The notes under the pieces are model-generated. The model made no database searches, was not told where the DNA came from, and saw nothing but the letters and a program-made list of their open reading frames with translations. The position numbers were made by a program, and so were the translations under genes. Positions 6,140 through 13,746 of a stretch of DNA of 37,519 nucleotides are shown here, one piece after another (position 1 is the stretch's first letter; every line of letters begins with the position of its first letter). Origin of the DNA: a virus; the IMG/VR virus record IMGVR_UViG_3300028298_000015, positions 1-37,519 of that record, one strand, 5' to 3'.

Positions 6140-6165
6140 CGGGGCGGCTGCGGTCCACCGCCCCG
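6140..6165. other. Intergenic hairpin CGGGGCGG/CCGCCCCG
   Basis: An 8-bp perfect stem with a 10-nt loop, 14 bp upstream of the 6126 start codon on the leftward transcript. Same family as 7430-7461. Confidence 0.6.
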
Positions 6166-6349
6166 GTTGCGCCCGCTTCCCAGCCCAGGATAAAACGACT
6201 CACGCGCCAGCGTGTTACTTTCCGTGGACCTCTGGGCGGTACTTAGCGGGCCTTTCTGTCGCCAGTCCTGGCCCACGGTTATCCCCGGTCACGGCCCGCA
6301 TGGGTTAAGTGCCGGGAAAACTTCCCTGATCTGGGGCCGGATAAACCCC

Positions 6350-6760
6350 CTACTTAATATGCTCGATTGGTTGATCTTGGTTATAAAGTCTCCAATTAGG
6401 CCAAACCCTGTTTTCATTCACGACTTGCTTCCTTTCGATGGCAGCGCATATTTCTTCTGCTGTGAAGCCAGCCCGCCAAGCTCCATCTAGGGCTAAAATC
6501 ACAACATCTATCCATTCATAAGAAGTGGGCTCAGCTTCAACTTCTTATAGCTCTTTATGAATATGATCAGTAATTCCCCTAACCCGAGGGCCGGGACCGA
6601 AAACTCTCAAAGAGAAATCAGCTTGGCGCTTTAAGTGAGCAATAAGGTCAAATTCCTTCTGGTCACAAATGGAACACTCCACGCATTCGCCAAATGATGA
6701 ACACCAGGAGGAATCGGGGCGATTAAAGAAACCACAATGAGGCTTTTTTGACTCTTCCAT
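6350..6760 (-). pseudogene. MazG-like dNTP pyrophosphohydrolase (DUF550 type) with in-frame TAA
   Basis: The open part 6545-6760 (71 aa) has a Cys-rich leader, then FDLIAHLKRQADFSLRVFG and DHIHKEL, the N-terminal signature of DUF550 dATP/dGTP pyrophosphohydrolases. After one TAA (6545-6547) the same frame continues EVEAEPTSYEWIDVVILAL, then a WRAGFTAEEI segment and NENRVWPNWR...PIEHIK, ending at TAG 6350-6352. That is the rest of the domain, including the EWID acidic metal motif. The break is a single nonsense codon with no shift. It could be a recent mutation or a readthrough site. The family hydrolyses dNTPs to dNMPs. Confidence 0.8.
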
Positions 6761-6769
6761 TTCAATCTC

Positions 6770-6838
6770 CTATATAGTCTCGGCCGGCGGCCAGGGGTCG
6801 CCGGTCATGGGGTCGGTGCGGGTTTTTATTCCATTCAT
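6770..6838 (-). CDS. 22-aa ORF repeating the DPMTGDPWPP peptide
   Basis: The frame MNGIKTRTDPMTGDPWPPAE ends with TI. It starts in an ATGA overlap with the zinc protein gene before it, so it is positioned for translation. Its core equals the C-terminus of the HTH protein at 4800-5084 (KTRRDPMTGDPWPP), so either a protein tail was copied alone or a longer gene decayed to its tail. Confidence 0.45.
   Translation of the reverse strand: MNGIKTRTDPMTGDPWPPAETI
6786..6828. repeat. 43-bp direct repeat, copy 2
   Basis: Partner of 4837-4879; encodes the shared DPMTGDPWPP peptide on the minus strand. Confidence 0.8.
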
Positions 6839-7152
6839 TGGACGCATCCCGGAGTGGAACAGTTCGCCCAGATGTGGCCGTTGCTGGCACTTACGGAATA
6901 GGTCAGGTCGCCGATCTCGCATACGGGGCAAGCTAACTTGCCCCGTATACCGCGATGGCCGTTGCTGTCCTCCACGATGGCGGCCCGGGCGATGATGATT
7001 TTTGCCAGTGAATCCTGTGCCCGCCGGTGTTTTTCTACCGCCAAGGCGCAATCACACCGTCGTATCCTGGGCGGGGTCGTGAACCGTTCCCGCAGGATTC
7101 CGGTGTTCAGGCATTTGGGGCAAATCGGCGTCAGTTCGGTTTTGTCAGGCAT
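6835..7152 (-). CDS. Zinc-binding hypothetical protein
   Basis: 105 aa; ATG 7152 follows GGAGACGTT. Two cysteine pairs flank the chain: ICPKCLNTG and RRCDCAL at the N-terminus, then LACPVCEIGDL and WANCSTPGC at the C-terminus. The first resembles the DnaJ-like or primosomal CxxC...CxC knuckle, the second a zinc ribbon. A basic helix lies between. Probably a nucleic-acid- or protein-binding accessory factor; no named family. Confidence 0.6.
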   Translation of the reverse strand: MPDKTELTPICPKCLNTGILRERFTTPPRIRRCDCALAVEKHRRAQDSLAKIIIARAAIVEDSNGHRGIRGKLACPVCEIGDLTYSVSASNGHIWANCSTPGCVQ

Positions 7153-7185
7153 AACGTCTCCGGGTAGTGGTTAAAATGCACATAG

Positions 7186-7416
7186 CTATTTCACCAATTC
7201 CATCTGGGTATAGCCCATCTGTTGGGCGGCTTTGATGGCCTTGGCCTGGGCCTGCTGGGCGGTGATGGCGGCGCTGAGGCCGGCAACGCCGAAGCCCCAA
7301 CTGTGATGGGCGATGTAGATTTTCTTGCCGGTCTCGGGGTTGGTCATAATGACGTTCATGGGAGTGGCGCAGCCCAGGGAAAAGAGCAGCGCCGCCATGA
7401 TGACAAGTTTTTTCAC
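7186..7416 (-). CDS. Small lipoprotein
   Basis: 76 aa from GTG 7416, chosen for the AAGGAGG SD. MKKLVIMAALLFSLGC gives a signal and lipobox ending at Cys16. The mature part contains a Gly/Ala helix (GFGVAGLSAAITAQQAQAKA). It is the first gene of the leftward operon, about 110 nt from the predicted PL start, so it should be expressed early or constantly repressed. A surface-exclusion role is conceivable but unproven. Confidence 0.6.
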   Translation of the reverse strand: MKKLVIMAALLFSLGCATPMNVIMTNPETGKKIYIAHHSWGFGVAGLSAAITAQQAQAKAIKAAQQMGYTQMELVK

Positions 7417-7429
7417 TGGAGGCCTCCTT

Positions 7430-7461
7430 CCGGGGCGGTCCTGGCACTTGCCCCGCCCCGG
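7430..7461. other. Intergenic hairpin CCGGGGCGG/CCGCCCCGG
   Basis: A 9-bp perfect stem (7430-7438 with 7453-7461), with a small inner GGC/GCC stem in the loop, ends 6 bp before the SD of the lipoprotein gene on the leftward transcript. Confidence 0.65.
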
Positions 7462-7533
7462 GGTTGTGGGTTGGTCAACGGCCCCGGCCTGGGCTTGGGT
7501 GTGCGGTGGCCGGGGGTGGTTCATGGGTTTTAC

Positions 7534-7560
7534 AGTATACCTCTATGATATACCTGTCAA
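7534..7560 (-). promoter_or_regulatory. Leftward early promoter (PL-like) with operator 7535-7553
   Basis: On the minus strand the -35 TTGACA (7555-7560) and the -10 TATACT (7534-7539) are 15 bp apart. The spacer and -10 are covered by a 19-bp near-palindrome, GTATATCATAGAGGTATAC as read on the minus strand. The same 15-bp arrangement occurs at 8038 and 18772. It should drive 7416 down to int. Confidence 0.75.
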
Positions 7561-7566
7561 GCAAAA

Positions 7567-7585
7567 AAATACCTATTTGGTAGAA
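7567..7585. promoter_or_regulatory. Second operator of the PL pair
   Basis: AAATACCTATTTGGTAGAA aligns with the 19-bp operator consensus at about 12 positions plus one C/T match. Its centre is 32 bp from that of 7535-7553, the same spacing as the pair at 18747 and 18779. Confidence 0.6.
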
Positions 7586-7611
7586 AATCGCAAAATAATT
7601 CGTAGGGAGGC

Positions 7612-7995
7612 TTAAATTTTTTTTGCGAGGTCTTTTAAGTTGATTATTTGATTGATAAACCCGCTTAAAAACTCAGGTTTATCTTGTATCGTGTAAAACA
7701 AATCGGTAAGATGGCTAACTATTTTTTCTTTCAGGTCGGCGGGAAGCTGGTGAAGTAAAACTAGCAAGACAGCGTCTTCTTTGTCTGCGTGTAGCGCCCT
7801 GGTAAAAGCATTCTCGGTCATGTTAAACGCCTTCGCCAGGCGAGGGCGAGTTGCTGGCCCAGCCCGTCTATTGCCGGTTTCAAGGTGGCTAATCTGCCCC
7901 TTAGACATTCCGGCCAGCTTGCCTAAATGCCCCTGGGTCCAGTGCAGGGCCTCGCGCATGGCTTTTAAATTTTTACCAGGATTCATGATAGTCAT
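7612..7995 (-). CDS. Phage repressor, XRE-family HTH
   Basis: 127 aa. The N-terminal XRE helix-turn-helix (NLKAMREALHWTQGHLGKLAG then SKGQISHLETGNRRAG) is followed by a helical C-terminal half (LVLLHQLPADLKEKIVSHL) suited to dimerisation. No LexA/CI Ser-Lys protease domain is present, so induction would not be by RecA-stimulated self-cleavage. It lies between divergent promoters bearing 19-bp operators and is probably the immunity repressor. SD AGAGGA lies 5 nt before ATG 7995. A possible promoter has a CATAAT -10 at about 8020 on the minus strand. Confidence 0.85.
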   Translation of the reverse strand: MTIMNPGKNLKAMREALHWTQGHLGKLAGMSKGQISHLETGNRRAGPATRPRLAKAFNMTENAFTRALHADKEDAVLLVLLHQLPADLKEKIVSHLTDLFYTIQDKPEFLSGFINQIINLKDLAKKI

Positions 7996-8037
7996 AATAT
8001 CCTCTTGAAAGCCAAAAAAAAATTATGCAAAAAGATA

Positions 8038-8064
8038 TTGACTTGAATATCTATTTGGTATACC
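8038..8064 (+). promoter_or_regulatory. Rightward early promoter (PR-like) with operator 8045-8063
   Basis: TTGACT (8038-8043), 15 bp, TATACC (8059-8064). The operator GAATATCTATTTGGTATAC covers the spacer and -10. The expected start near 8070 is only a few bases before the cro-like ATG at 8074, so the message may be leaderless. Confidence 0.75.
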
Positions 8065-8073
8065 GTGAAGCCC

Positions 8074-8313
8074 ATGCACCCTCTAAAAAAATTTCTTATG
8101 GAAACCAGACAGACTCAGGCGAAATTCGCTGCCCGAGTTGGGACATCGAAGGCATACCTTAATCACATAATCACTGGTTTAAAAATGCCCGGAGATGACC
8201 TGATCGAAGCGATGGTACGAGAGTCTGGTGGCATGTTGGTCTATCGGGATTTTAGGCCGGATAAGGCAGAACAACTCGACCGAATCAAGGGCCTTGAAGC
8301 CCAAAATGTATAG
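8074..8313 (+). CDS. Cro/YdaS-like HTH regulator
   Basis: 79 aa from ATG 8074 (an upstream in-frame GTG is at 8065). The HTH reads TQAKFAARVGTSKAYLNHIITG, the pattern of Cro/CI-superfamily YdaS-like proteins. A short C-terminal extension (GMLVYRDFRPDKAEQLDRI) follows. Divergent from the repressor and under the operator-covered promoter, so the natural role is the lytic-side antagonist. There is no SD in the few bases between promoter and ATG. Confidence 0.75.
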   Translation: MHPLKKFLMETRQTQAKFAARVGTSKAYLNHIITGLKMPGDDLIEAMVRESGGMLVYRDFRPDKAEQLDRIKGLEAQNV

Positions 8314-8314
8314 A

Positions 8315-8488
8315 TCATGTTTTATTCGGATCTTCCGGCTCCTCCGGAACCAGCCCCGGAAACATCTCTTTGAGCAGCTTCAGGGCGGCCTCGGCCTGGC
8401 GCTGGCGTTTCTGTAGGGGCTGGTGTTTGCAGTGGGGGCAGGTGGCCAGGCAGATGATGCAGGGGAGAATAATGAGAGAGAGTTTCAT
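8315..8488 (-). CDS. Small membrane/lipoprotein-like peptide
   Basis: 57 aa from ATG 8488, after GGAGATGT. MKLSLIILPCIICLATCPHC is a hydrophobic signal-like segment with several Cys that could act as lipobox, followed by a basic amphipathic helix and an acidic end. Convergent with the cro-like gene. No promoter was found for it. The stretch 8489-8691 shows no other gene. Confidence 0.45.
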   Translation of the reverse strand: MKLSLIILPCIICLATCPHCKHQPLQKRQRQAEAALKLLKEMFPGLVPEEPEDPNKT

Positions 8489-8691
8489 ACATCTCCAGGG
8501 GCAAGGCGCCGGATATGTGCATGGGCCAGCCTCCGGCGAACCGCGGGTTTTTAGCGCCGGTATCCTGGACCGGCTCATCCGTTTCGGTCGGGGTTTCTTG
8601 TTTTTCATGCTACCAGGATAATGACCCGGCTACAATCTTGTAAAGGTTAGAAGGTTTAATTTTTTGGATATTGTGAGGTGGAGGGGCTTAC

Positions 8692-9219
8692 GTGGACATT
8701 GATGAATATCTCGCCTTACCCCTGGAAGACCAGCGCAACATCCTCAAGGAAAAACTCTCAGAAACCGTGCCCCGGGGCGAAATCAAGGAAGCGGCCCACG
8801 CCGCCGGCCTAAACGACTACACGCTCTACAAAGCCAGGGACCCCGAATGCGAAACCCACAACCTCATCCGCCCCGAGCTTCTGGCTCTCATCCGCCACAC
8901 CGGGCGATACCTGCTGCTGGATTTTGTTGACGGCCTTTTCGGGCGCGTGGCTTTCAACCGTCCCCAGGCCATCGAGTCCCTATCCGAAATCAACCGCCGG
9001 ATTACCGACGTGCTCCGGGAAACCACCGGGGCAATCCAGACGGTGATCGGCGCCCTGGATGAGACATCCTCCGATGGGCTCCAGATAACCAAGGATGAGA
9101 TGCGCGCCATTGAACAGGAAATCCAAGAAGCCCACCAGCAGCTTGCTACCCTGGAAGATGCGGCCCGGCAGCTTTATTTGAGATGGAAAATGAAAGAACT
9201 TAAGGTGGTGGAGGGATGA
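8692..9219 (+). CDS. CII-like regulator (phage CP76-type)
   Basis: 175 aa; GTG 8692 follows GGAGG. The N-terminal half contains an HTH-like segment (GEIKEAAHAAGLNDYTLYKARDP) and a conserved helical block (RPELLALIRHTGRYLLLDFVDGLFG), then a long coiled-coil C-terminus. This matches the P2/186-type CII and CP76 regulatory family, which activates or tunes early lysogeny transcription. First gene of the rightward replication operon; its stop overlaps the next ATG. Confidence 0.65.
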   Translation: MDIDEYLALPLEDQRNILKEKLSETVPRGEIKEAAHAAGLNDYTLYKARDPECETHNLIRPELLALIRHTGRYLLLDFVDGLFGRVAFNRPQAIESLSEINRRITDVLRETTGAIQTVIGALDETSSDGLQITKDEMRAIEQEIQEAHQQLATLEDAARQLYLRWKMKELKVVEG

Positions 9220-9473
9220 ACCAGAAACCGCCAAGGCCCGACGTGGCTACTCCCGACGCCATAGAAGTTTGGCACCTGCCCATTAATCAAATCGGCTATC
9301 ACCTGGCTTTAACTGAGGCCGGCCTATTTAGGATTCATCCAACAGACCCGGTGCCTGAGGGCGCCGTGCGGCTCTATCCCGGGATGCTCCACGCCTGGAG
9401 GTGGTTTGAACGGGATGGCGGTTTGCGGCCTGAGTTTGCTGGGCGGCCGGTGTGGGGGAGTGCCAGTCAATGA
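9216..9473 (+). CDS. Hypothetical protein between CII-like and initiator genes
   Basis: 85 aa, linked to both neighbours by ATGA overlaps. It has no signal or clear motif; the chain is proline- and tryptophan-rich (DAIEVWHLPINQIGYHL, MLHAWRWFERDGG). Probably a real small operon gene; function unknown. Confidence 0.55.
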   Translation: MNQKPPRPDVATPDAIEVWHLPINQIGYHLALTEAGLFRIHPTDPVPEGAVRLYPGMLHAWRWFERDGGLRPEFAGRPVWGSASQ

Positions 9474-10429
9474 CACGGCCCCGCAAGCAGACCGTCGATT
9501 ATTTTCCGCATTATTGTCACCATGGCAAGACAATGGCGATACTTGAACAGAAATTTGGGAATGACGGTTACGCTTTTTGGTTCAAGCTCTTAGAGTTTTT
9601 GGGGTCATCTGAAGGGCATTTTGTCAACTGCAATGAATCAGTGGCATGGGAATACCTGCAATCCATCACCAGGCTTGAATCGGAAATTTGTGATGCGATT
9701 TTGAATTTGCTTTCCAGGGTGCAGGCCATAGACCCGGATTTATGGGAAGAACGGATTATTTGGTCAGATAATTTTGTGCAAGGGATAACCTATGCTTATC
9801 GTAATCGGGTAATAGAAACACCTCAAAAACCGTCAATCTTACGTAAGAAACCCCTAAGCGAAGGGCAATCTGACGTATTAAATCCGGGAAAGGAAAGGAA
9901 AGGAAAGGAAAGGAATAACCCCCCCTCCCCCCTTAAGGGGGAGTCGCCTCCCTTTCAAAAAATTATCGAACTCTGGAATACCCATGCCCCCGAACTTCTC
10001 CCTAGGGCGTCCTTAACCGAAAAGCGTAAACCAAAAATCAAGGCTGCTTGGAAAGAGTATCCTGACCTGGAATGGTGGAAGGCGCTCTTTACCGACATAA
10101 CCTTGTCATCCTGGCATAGCCACCGGGACAAGTGGCAGGGATGCTCGTTCGATTGGATACTGGCGAAGCGAACCGAGATGAGAGAAAAACTCAATGCTCT
10201 CAAAGGCAATGGGGCCGACAAATCGCCCCCCCGGGCCCGTGACCCGGCTTGCCCGCGTTGCCGCGGCTCCGGCCTTTATCAGAGCGGCACGGCCCCGGAT
10301 GGAAAACCCATAATGGCACAATGCGAGTGCAAGCGAGAACCAGATGAAACACACGAGACAAAACCACCAACAGCCCCAGCAGCCCCAACAGGTCCTGACC
10401 TACGCTCCGCCGGCCCACCTGGAGGCTGA
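9470..10429 (+). CDS. DUF4373-type phage replication initiator
   Basis: 319 aa from ATG 9470 (ATGA overlap). The N-terminal winged-helix of the Lin1244/Lin1753 or DUF4373 type reads VDYFPHYCHHGKTMAILEQK, FGNDGYAFWFKLLEFLG. A low-complexity linker (KGKERKGKERNN) follows, then a primosome-like domain (FQKIIELWNTHAPELLP... KWQGCSFDWIL) and a C-terminal zinc knuckle (CPRCRGSG...CECK). Such proteins open the phage origin and recruit helicase. The next gene is DnaB, overlapping by 86 nt. The first ~400 bp are more AT-rich than the rest, a mosaic sign. Confidence 0.75.
   Translation: MTRPRKQTVDYFPHYCHHGKTMAILEQKFGNDGYAFWFKLLEFLGSSEGHFVNCNESVAWEYLQSITRLESEICDAILNLLSRVQAIDPDLWEERIIWSDNFVQGITYAYRNRVIETPQKPSILRKKPLSEGQSDVLNPGKERKGKERNNPPSPLKGESPPFQKIIELWNTHAPELLPRASLTEKRKPKIKAAWKEYPDLEWWKALFTDITLSSWHSHRDKWQGCSFDWILAKRTEMREKLNALKGNGADKSPPRARDPACPRCRGSGLYQSGTAPDGKPIMAQCECKREPDETHETKPPTAPAAPTGPDLRSAGPPGG
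9887..9915 (+). repeat. GGAAA pentanucleotide tandem repeat in initiator gene
   Basis: Five full GGAAA units plus GGAA. The unit is not a multiple of three, so gain or loss of one unit shifts the frame. It encodes the linker KGKERKGKER. Confidence 0.85.
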
Positions 10430-11699
10430 GCAGTCGGTCCTGGGGGCCATCCTGGTACGGCCAGAAGTCCTGGACACCATGGCGGATATGTTGCGGCCGG
10501 AAGACTTCTACCGGGAAGCTCACGGCCTCATTTACCGGGCTATGCTTAACCTGTATGGGCGCAGTGAACCTGTGGATCTGGTAACCGTGTCGGCCCGGCT
10601 GCGGGAGAAGGGAAAACTGGATGAGGTCGGGGGGGCGGTGTTCTTGGCCGGCCTCAGTGAGGAAGTCGGGTTTGCCACCAACGCGGGGTACTATGCCAGG
10701 CTGGTAAGTGATAAGGCGGTACTGCGGCGGATGATAGACGCCACGCAGGAAATCGCCTCCGGGTGTCTGGCGCCAGTAGAAAATGTGCCGGAGTTTATGG
10801 ACCGGGCGGAGCAGAAAGTCTTTGACGTGGTTCATGCGGGGCGGGGCGGGGACGGTGCCATGGCCACCCTCGCAGACCTGGCCAAGGCAAACTGGAATCA
10901 CCTGGAAACCCTGTTTTACCAAAGCAAAGAAGACTCAGGACTGCTCACAGGATTTTATGATTATGACCGATTTACCGCCGGTCTCCACCCCGGGGAGTTG
11001 ACGGTTTTGGCGGCGCGGCCTGGCATGGGGAAGACCGCCCTTGCTTTAAATATTGCCTGGAACGTTGGGCAGGCTGAGCCGGTGGCGTTCTTCTCGATGG
11101 AAATGGACAAGGCCCGGCAGTTGATAACCCGGATGGTCGCCCAGGCCGGCCGGATCGACGGCGACAACTTGCGCCGGTGCAAATTGACTCAGGCGGAATG
11201 GGCGCAGCGGGGCCAAGTGCAGGTGGCTCTTGAGGATGCAAAAATTTGGATAGACGACACCCCGGGTCTCACCCCCTTGCAACTGCGGGCCCGGTGCAGG
11301 CGGCTCAAGGCAAGGCAAAACCTGGCCCTGGTGATCGTGGATTATTTACAACTCATGCGAGCCCCGGGAATGCGGGGCCGGGAAGACGAAATTCGGGAGA
11401 TCGCTTACAGCTTGAAGGAAATTTCTAAGGAGTTGGGGGTTCCGGTGCTGGCGGCCGCTCAGGTAAACCGGGACATAGAGAAACGCTCAGGGAATCGCTA
11501 CCAGCTATCGGACCTCCGGGAATCCGGGGCCATAGAGCAGGCCAGCGACAATGTGCTGTTTCTCTACCGCGGGAAGGAAGATGTTGTGGCCAAGATGGAC
11601 CTGGCGAAACAGCGGAACGGGCGGGTAGGTTTTTTTGAGCTGGCTTACTCGGCGCAGTTCTGCCGATTTGACAATCTAATGAGGGGAGGAGCGCTTTGA
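10344..11699 (+). CDS. dnaB: Replicative DNA helicase DnaB
   Basis: 451 aa. The N-terminal DnaB domain ([35 protein letters not shown]) precedes the RecA-like motor: Walker [15 protein letters not shown] (~224), Walker [12 protein letters not shown] (~340), then [11 protein letters not shown] and [13 protein letters not shown] glutamine-rich start ([11 protein letters not shown]) replaces the usual leader. The hexamer unwinds the fork 5'-3'. It overlaps the initiator gene in another frame, implying coupling. Confidence 0.95.
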   Translation: MKHTRQNHQQPQQPQQVLTYAPPAHLEAEQSVLGAILVRPEVLDTMADMLRPEDFYREAHGLIYRAMLNLYGRSEPVDLVTVSARLREKGKLDEVGGAVFLAGLSEEVGFATNAGYYARLVSDKAVLRRMIDATQEIASGCLAPVENVPEFMDRAEQKVFDVVHAGRGGDGAMATLADLAKANWNHLETLFYQSKEDSGLLTGFYDYDRFTAGLHPGELTVLAARPGMGKTALALNIAWNVGQAEPVAFFSMEMDKARQLITRMVAQAGRIDGDNLRRCKLTQAEWAQRGQVQVALEDAKIWIDDTPGLTPLQLRARCRRLKARQNLALVIVDYLQLMRAPGMRGREDEIREIAYSLKEISKELGVPVLAAAQVNRDIEKRSGNRYQLSDLRESGAIEQASDNVLFLYRGKEDVVAKMDLAKQRNGRVGFFELAYSAQFCRFDNLMRGGAL

Positions 11700-11911
11700 A
11701 GGCAACCGGAACGGTCAAATGGTTCAATGACGTCAAGGGTTATGGGTTTATTTCCTGTGAAGGCAAACCAGATGTGTTTGTGCACTATTCCGAGATCGTC
11801 AGCAATGGCAATGGGCGGCGGACTCTTTACGAGGGGGGCTCGGTGGAGTTCGAAGTCGGCCAGGGCCCCAAGGGGCTCCAGGCGCTGAGTGTTAGAGTTG
11901 TGGTCAAGTGA
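11696..11911 (+). CDS. Cold-shock-domain protein
   Basis: 71 aa, starting with TTG in a TTGA overlap after GGAGGA. RNP1-like [10 protein letters not shown] and RNP2-like DVFVHYSEI are intact in a five-strand OB fold. These proteins bind single-stranded RNA/DNA and melt mRNA structure; here it could assist translation or replication of a transcript dense in GC hairpins (inference). Sited directly after dnaB. Confidence 0.9.
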   Translation: MKATGTVKWFNDVKGYGFISCEGKPDVFVHYSEIVSNGNGRRTLYEGGSVEFEVGQGPKGLQALSVRVVVK

Positions 11912-11922
11912 GGTATCACGTC

Positions 11923-12099
11923 ATGGTTAACTGGCTATGGCTGTTAGCAGTGGGGTTTGGCGGGTTCTCTCTCGGTATTGTAGCCCTGGCGATTTTCGCA
12001 TCAGGCCGGGATGAGCACTTTTACCGGCAGGGCTATTTTGAAGGCCACGAGGAAGGCTATAAGGCAGGGGTGGTCGGCAAAGGCGGTATCGGGCGGTGA
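11923..12099 (+). CDS. Small single-TM protein
   Basis: 58 aa from ATG 11923, after GAGG. One membrane helix (LWLLAVGFGGFSLGIVALAIFA), then a polar, glycine-rich tail with charged repeats (GYFEGHEEGYKAG). Its stop overlaps the RusA start (TGATG). Function unknown. Confidence 0.55.
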   Translation: MVNWLWLLAVGFGGFSLGIVALAIFASGRDEHFYRQGYFEGHEEGYKAGVVGKGGIGR

Positions 12100-12680
12100 T
12101 GAGGTTCACCATCGTTATCCCTCCAAAGGGCCAGATGAGGGCAGGGCGCCGAGGATTTAGGGCTGGCAATAGAATTTGTGTCCAGACCTATAAAGACCCA
12201 GAGCAAGGCCAAGAAGAGGATAGGCTAATAACTTTGTTGCTTCAACACCGACCGCCAGAGCCGCTATCAGGACCTCTTATGCTGGGGATTTGGGCCTACC
12301 TGCCTATCCCTAAGAAGTCGAAGAAATGGATGGCCGCGGCCATGTCGGGCGAGATTCGGCCCATAGTTACTCCAGACCTGGATAATCTTTTGAAGCACAT
12401 CAAAGACTGTTGTAAGGGCATCTTTTGGAGTGACGACAAACAAGTCGTGGGGTACCTGCCGGAAACAGGAAAATATTATGGCAGCCCCCCCAGGTGGGTA
12501 TTCGAGCTTGTGACCTTGGATGAATACCGGGCAGGCCTGGAGCAGCGATACGCAGACCTCCTAAGTCAGGCGTTAAGCAAGGATTTTGTGATTACCTTGG
12601 AAGTTCACACAAAAGGGCCATTTGCCCCAGGGGATGGCCCTACCCAGGGCACCATCACGATTCCGGGAGGCCTTTTTTAA
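12099..12680 (+). CDS. rusA: RusA-family Holliday-junction resolvase
   Basis: 193 aa from ATG 12099. The RusA core shows TPDLDNLLKHIKDCCKGIFW followed by SDDKQVVG, containing the catalytic acidic residues, after a beta-rich N-terminus (FTIVIPPKGQMRAGR). It cleaves four-way junctions from replication or recombination before packaging. The C-terminal ~40 residues extend beyond the normal family length of about 120-150. Confidence 0.9.
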   Translation: MRFTIVIPPKGQMRAGRRGFRAGNRICVQTYKDPEQGQEEDRLITLLLQHRPPEPLSGPLMLGIWAYLPIPKKSKKWMAAAMSGEIRPIVTPDLDNLLKHIKDCCKGIFWSDDKQVVGYLPETGKYYGSPPRWVFELVTLDEYRAGLEQRYADLLSQALSKDFVITLEVHTKGPFAPGDGPTQGTITIPGGLF

Positions 12681-12880
12681 TGACTACTACCCCGCCCCAG
12701 ATAAACATCACTATCCCCATAGTGTTTTACCATGGGGTGCAGGAGATCGCCGACTTTCTGGGGTATCACGAGCGCACGGCCAGGAGGTTATTGCAAGAGG
12801 GCAAAATCCCGGCCAAAAAGGACGAGGCTGGGCGGTGGGTGCTTTCGAACCTGGACTACCTTTTGAGCTTACAGGCGTGA
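12680..12880 (+). CDS. Excisionase/MerR-type HTH protein
   Basis: 66 aa, ATG in a TAATG overlap with rusA. The HTH GVQEIADFLGYHERTARRLLQEGKI, then a wing (PAKKDEAGRWVLSNLDYLL), fits HTH_17 excisionase-fold domains. It precedes terminase genes, where such small proteins sometimes replace the small subunit's DNA-binding role; a regulator is equally possible. Confidence 0.65.
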   Translation: MTTTPPQINITIPIVFYHGVQEIADFLGYHERTARRLLQEGKIPAKKDEAGRWVLSNLDYLLSLQA

Positions 12881-12881
12881 T

Positions 12882-13469
12882 GTGGATCAACCAAAAGCCA
12901 AGCATTACATAGGCATTAAATGGGGGATCGAGAATCCGACCGTTATGTTAACCGCCGAATACGCCCCGCCCCCCAGGGATCATCTGCATATCATCCGGGA
13001 ACTTTATGAAGAAAGTTTTTATTTTGACGACCTGCTGCCCATCGCCAAGGCCTGGGCCGCGGAGTTCAATGTCAGAAAGATATTCGCGGACCCGAAAGAA
13101 CCGGAGTTCATCAAGCGAATGCGGCGACAGCGGTTGTGGGCGGTGGCGGCCTCGGAGGAATTGGCCCTGGCCCGGAACCTGATAGGTAAAAGGGTGAGGC
13201 AATCAATGACGATAGCGGCGGTACTCAAGGGGGAGCATGACCCGGTTAAAAAGGAACTGCTACTCAAGGCTGTTCAAGGGGGGATCAGTTTCTCTCAGGA
13301 ATGTTCAAAGACAGTGCAAGAGTTTTTCCGATATCGGATGCCGGACAAAGACCCCAGGAAGCCGTTCCGAGATAAGCCTCTAGAAATGGATAATTTCGGA
13401 ATCGGGGCGCTGCATTTTCTGGTACTGGGGTTGGCGATGGAAGTCCAGCCGCGGGTGAGGTGGTTATGA
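12882..13469 (+). CDS. Stand-alone terminase nuclease-like domain, catalytically degenerate
   Basis: 195 aa from GTG 12882. It matches the RNase H-like nuclease half of large terminases: strand YIGIKWGIENPTVML, then LHIIRELYEES, IFADPKEPEFIKRM, and the C-terminal DNFGIGALHFLVLGL. In active enzymes the first strand carries Asp (here Lys, AAA) and the last motif an Asp (DALRY; here GALHF). Only the middle acid (ADPKEPE) is kept. So it is probably a structural or regulatory pseudo-nuclease, or a decayed copy. The ATPase half lies about 4 kb downstream. Confidence 0.7.
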   Translation: MDQPKAKHYIGIKWGIENPTVMLTAEYAPPPRDHLHIIRELYEESFYFDDLLPIAKAWAAEFNVRKIFADPKEPEFIKRMRRQRLWAVAASEELALARNLIGKRVRQSMTIAAVLKGEHDPVKKELLLKAVQGGISFSQECSKTVQEFFRYRMPDKDPRKPFRDKPLEMDNFGIGALHFLVLGLAMEVQPRVRWL

Positions 13470-13648
13470 GACGCAAAAAGCTCTGCTGTCCCTGCGGCGC
13501 CAGGCTCAATCTGCTTGAAGGTGCTATCCGTATCGAATGCCCGAGGTGCGGCAGGGTCTTTGGTCAACCCAAGCCGGCCCCGAATCAGACTCGGGAGATG
13601 GAGTGGCGGCGGAGACAGGCGATCCGGAAGATTAACGAGGCTCCATGA
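13466..13648 (+). CDS. Zinc-ribbon small protein
   Basis: 60 aa from ATG 13466 (ATGA overlap). CCPCGARLNLL and IECPRCGRVFG form a four-Cys ribbon like Com-type translational regulators. A basic helix closes the chain (REMEWRRRQAIRKI). The stop overlaps the next start. Probably nucleic-acid binding; function unknown. Confidence 0.65.
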   Translation: MRRKKLCCPCGARLNLLEGAIRIECPRCGRVFGQPKPAPNQTREMEWRRRQAIRKINEAP

Positions 13649-13713
13649 CCGATGACCGCTACACCCCCGGTTGGCCGTTGTTCCTGGCGCTGGACTTGAG
13701 GGAAATATCTTGA
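13645..13713 (+). pseudogene. Orphaned original 5' end of the terminase nuclease gene
   Basis: A 22-codon ORF: MTDDRYTPGWPLFLALDL then REIS and a stop. The first 18 residues align with the start of the downstream nuclease (MKDDKYVPGHDLYLAIDF): 10 identities and several conservative changes, including the catalytic Asp at position 17. It keeps the ATGA overlap with the upstream gene, so this is the ancestral start, cut off by the HNH insertion. Confidence 0.8.
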
Positions 13714-13746
13714 CAATTCAGCCGAATATCCATAATATGAAACGAG

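Noticed and set aside
6219-6305. 28-aa minus-strand ORF (MRAVTGDNRGPGLATERPAK...)
   Set aside because: No SD, GC-rich composition and no recognisable motif; insufficient to call a gene.
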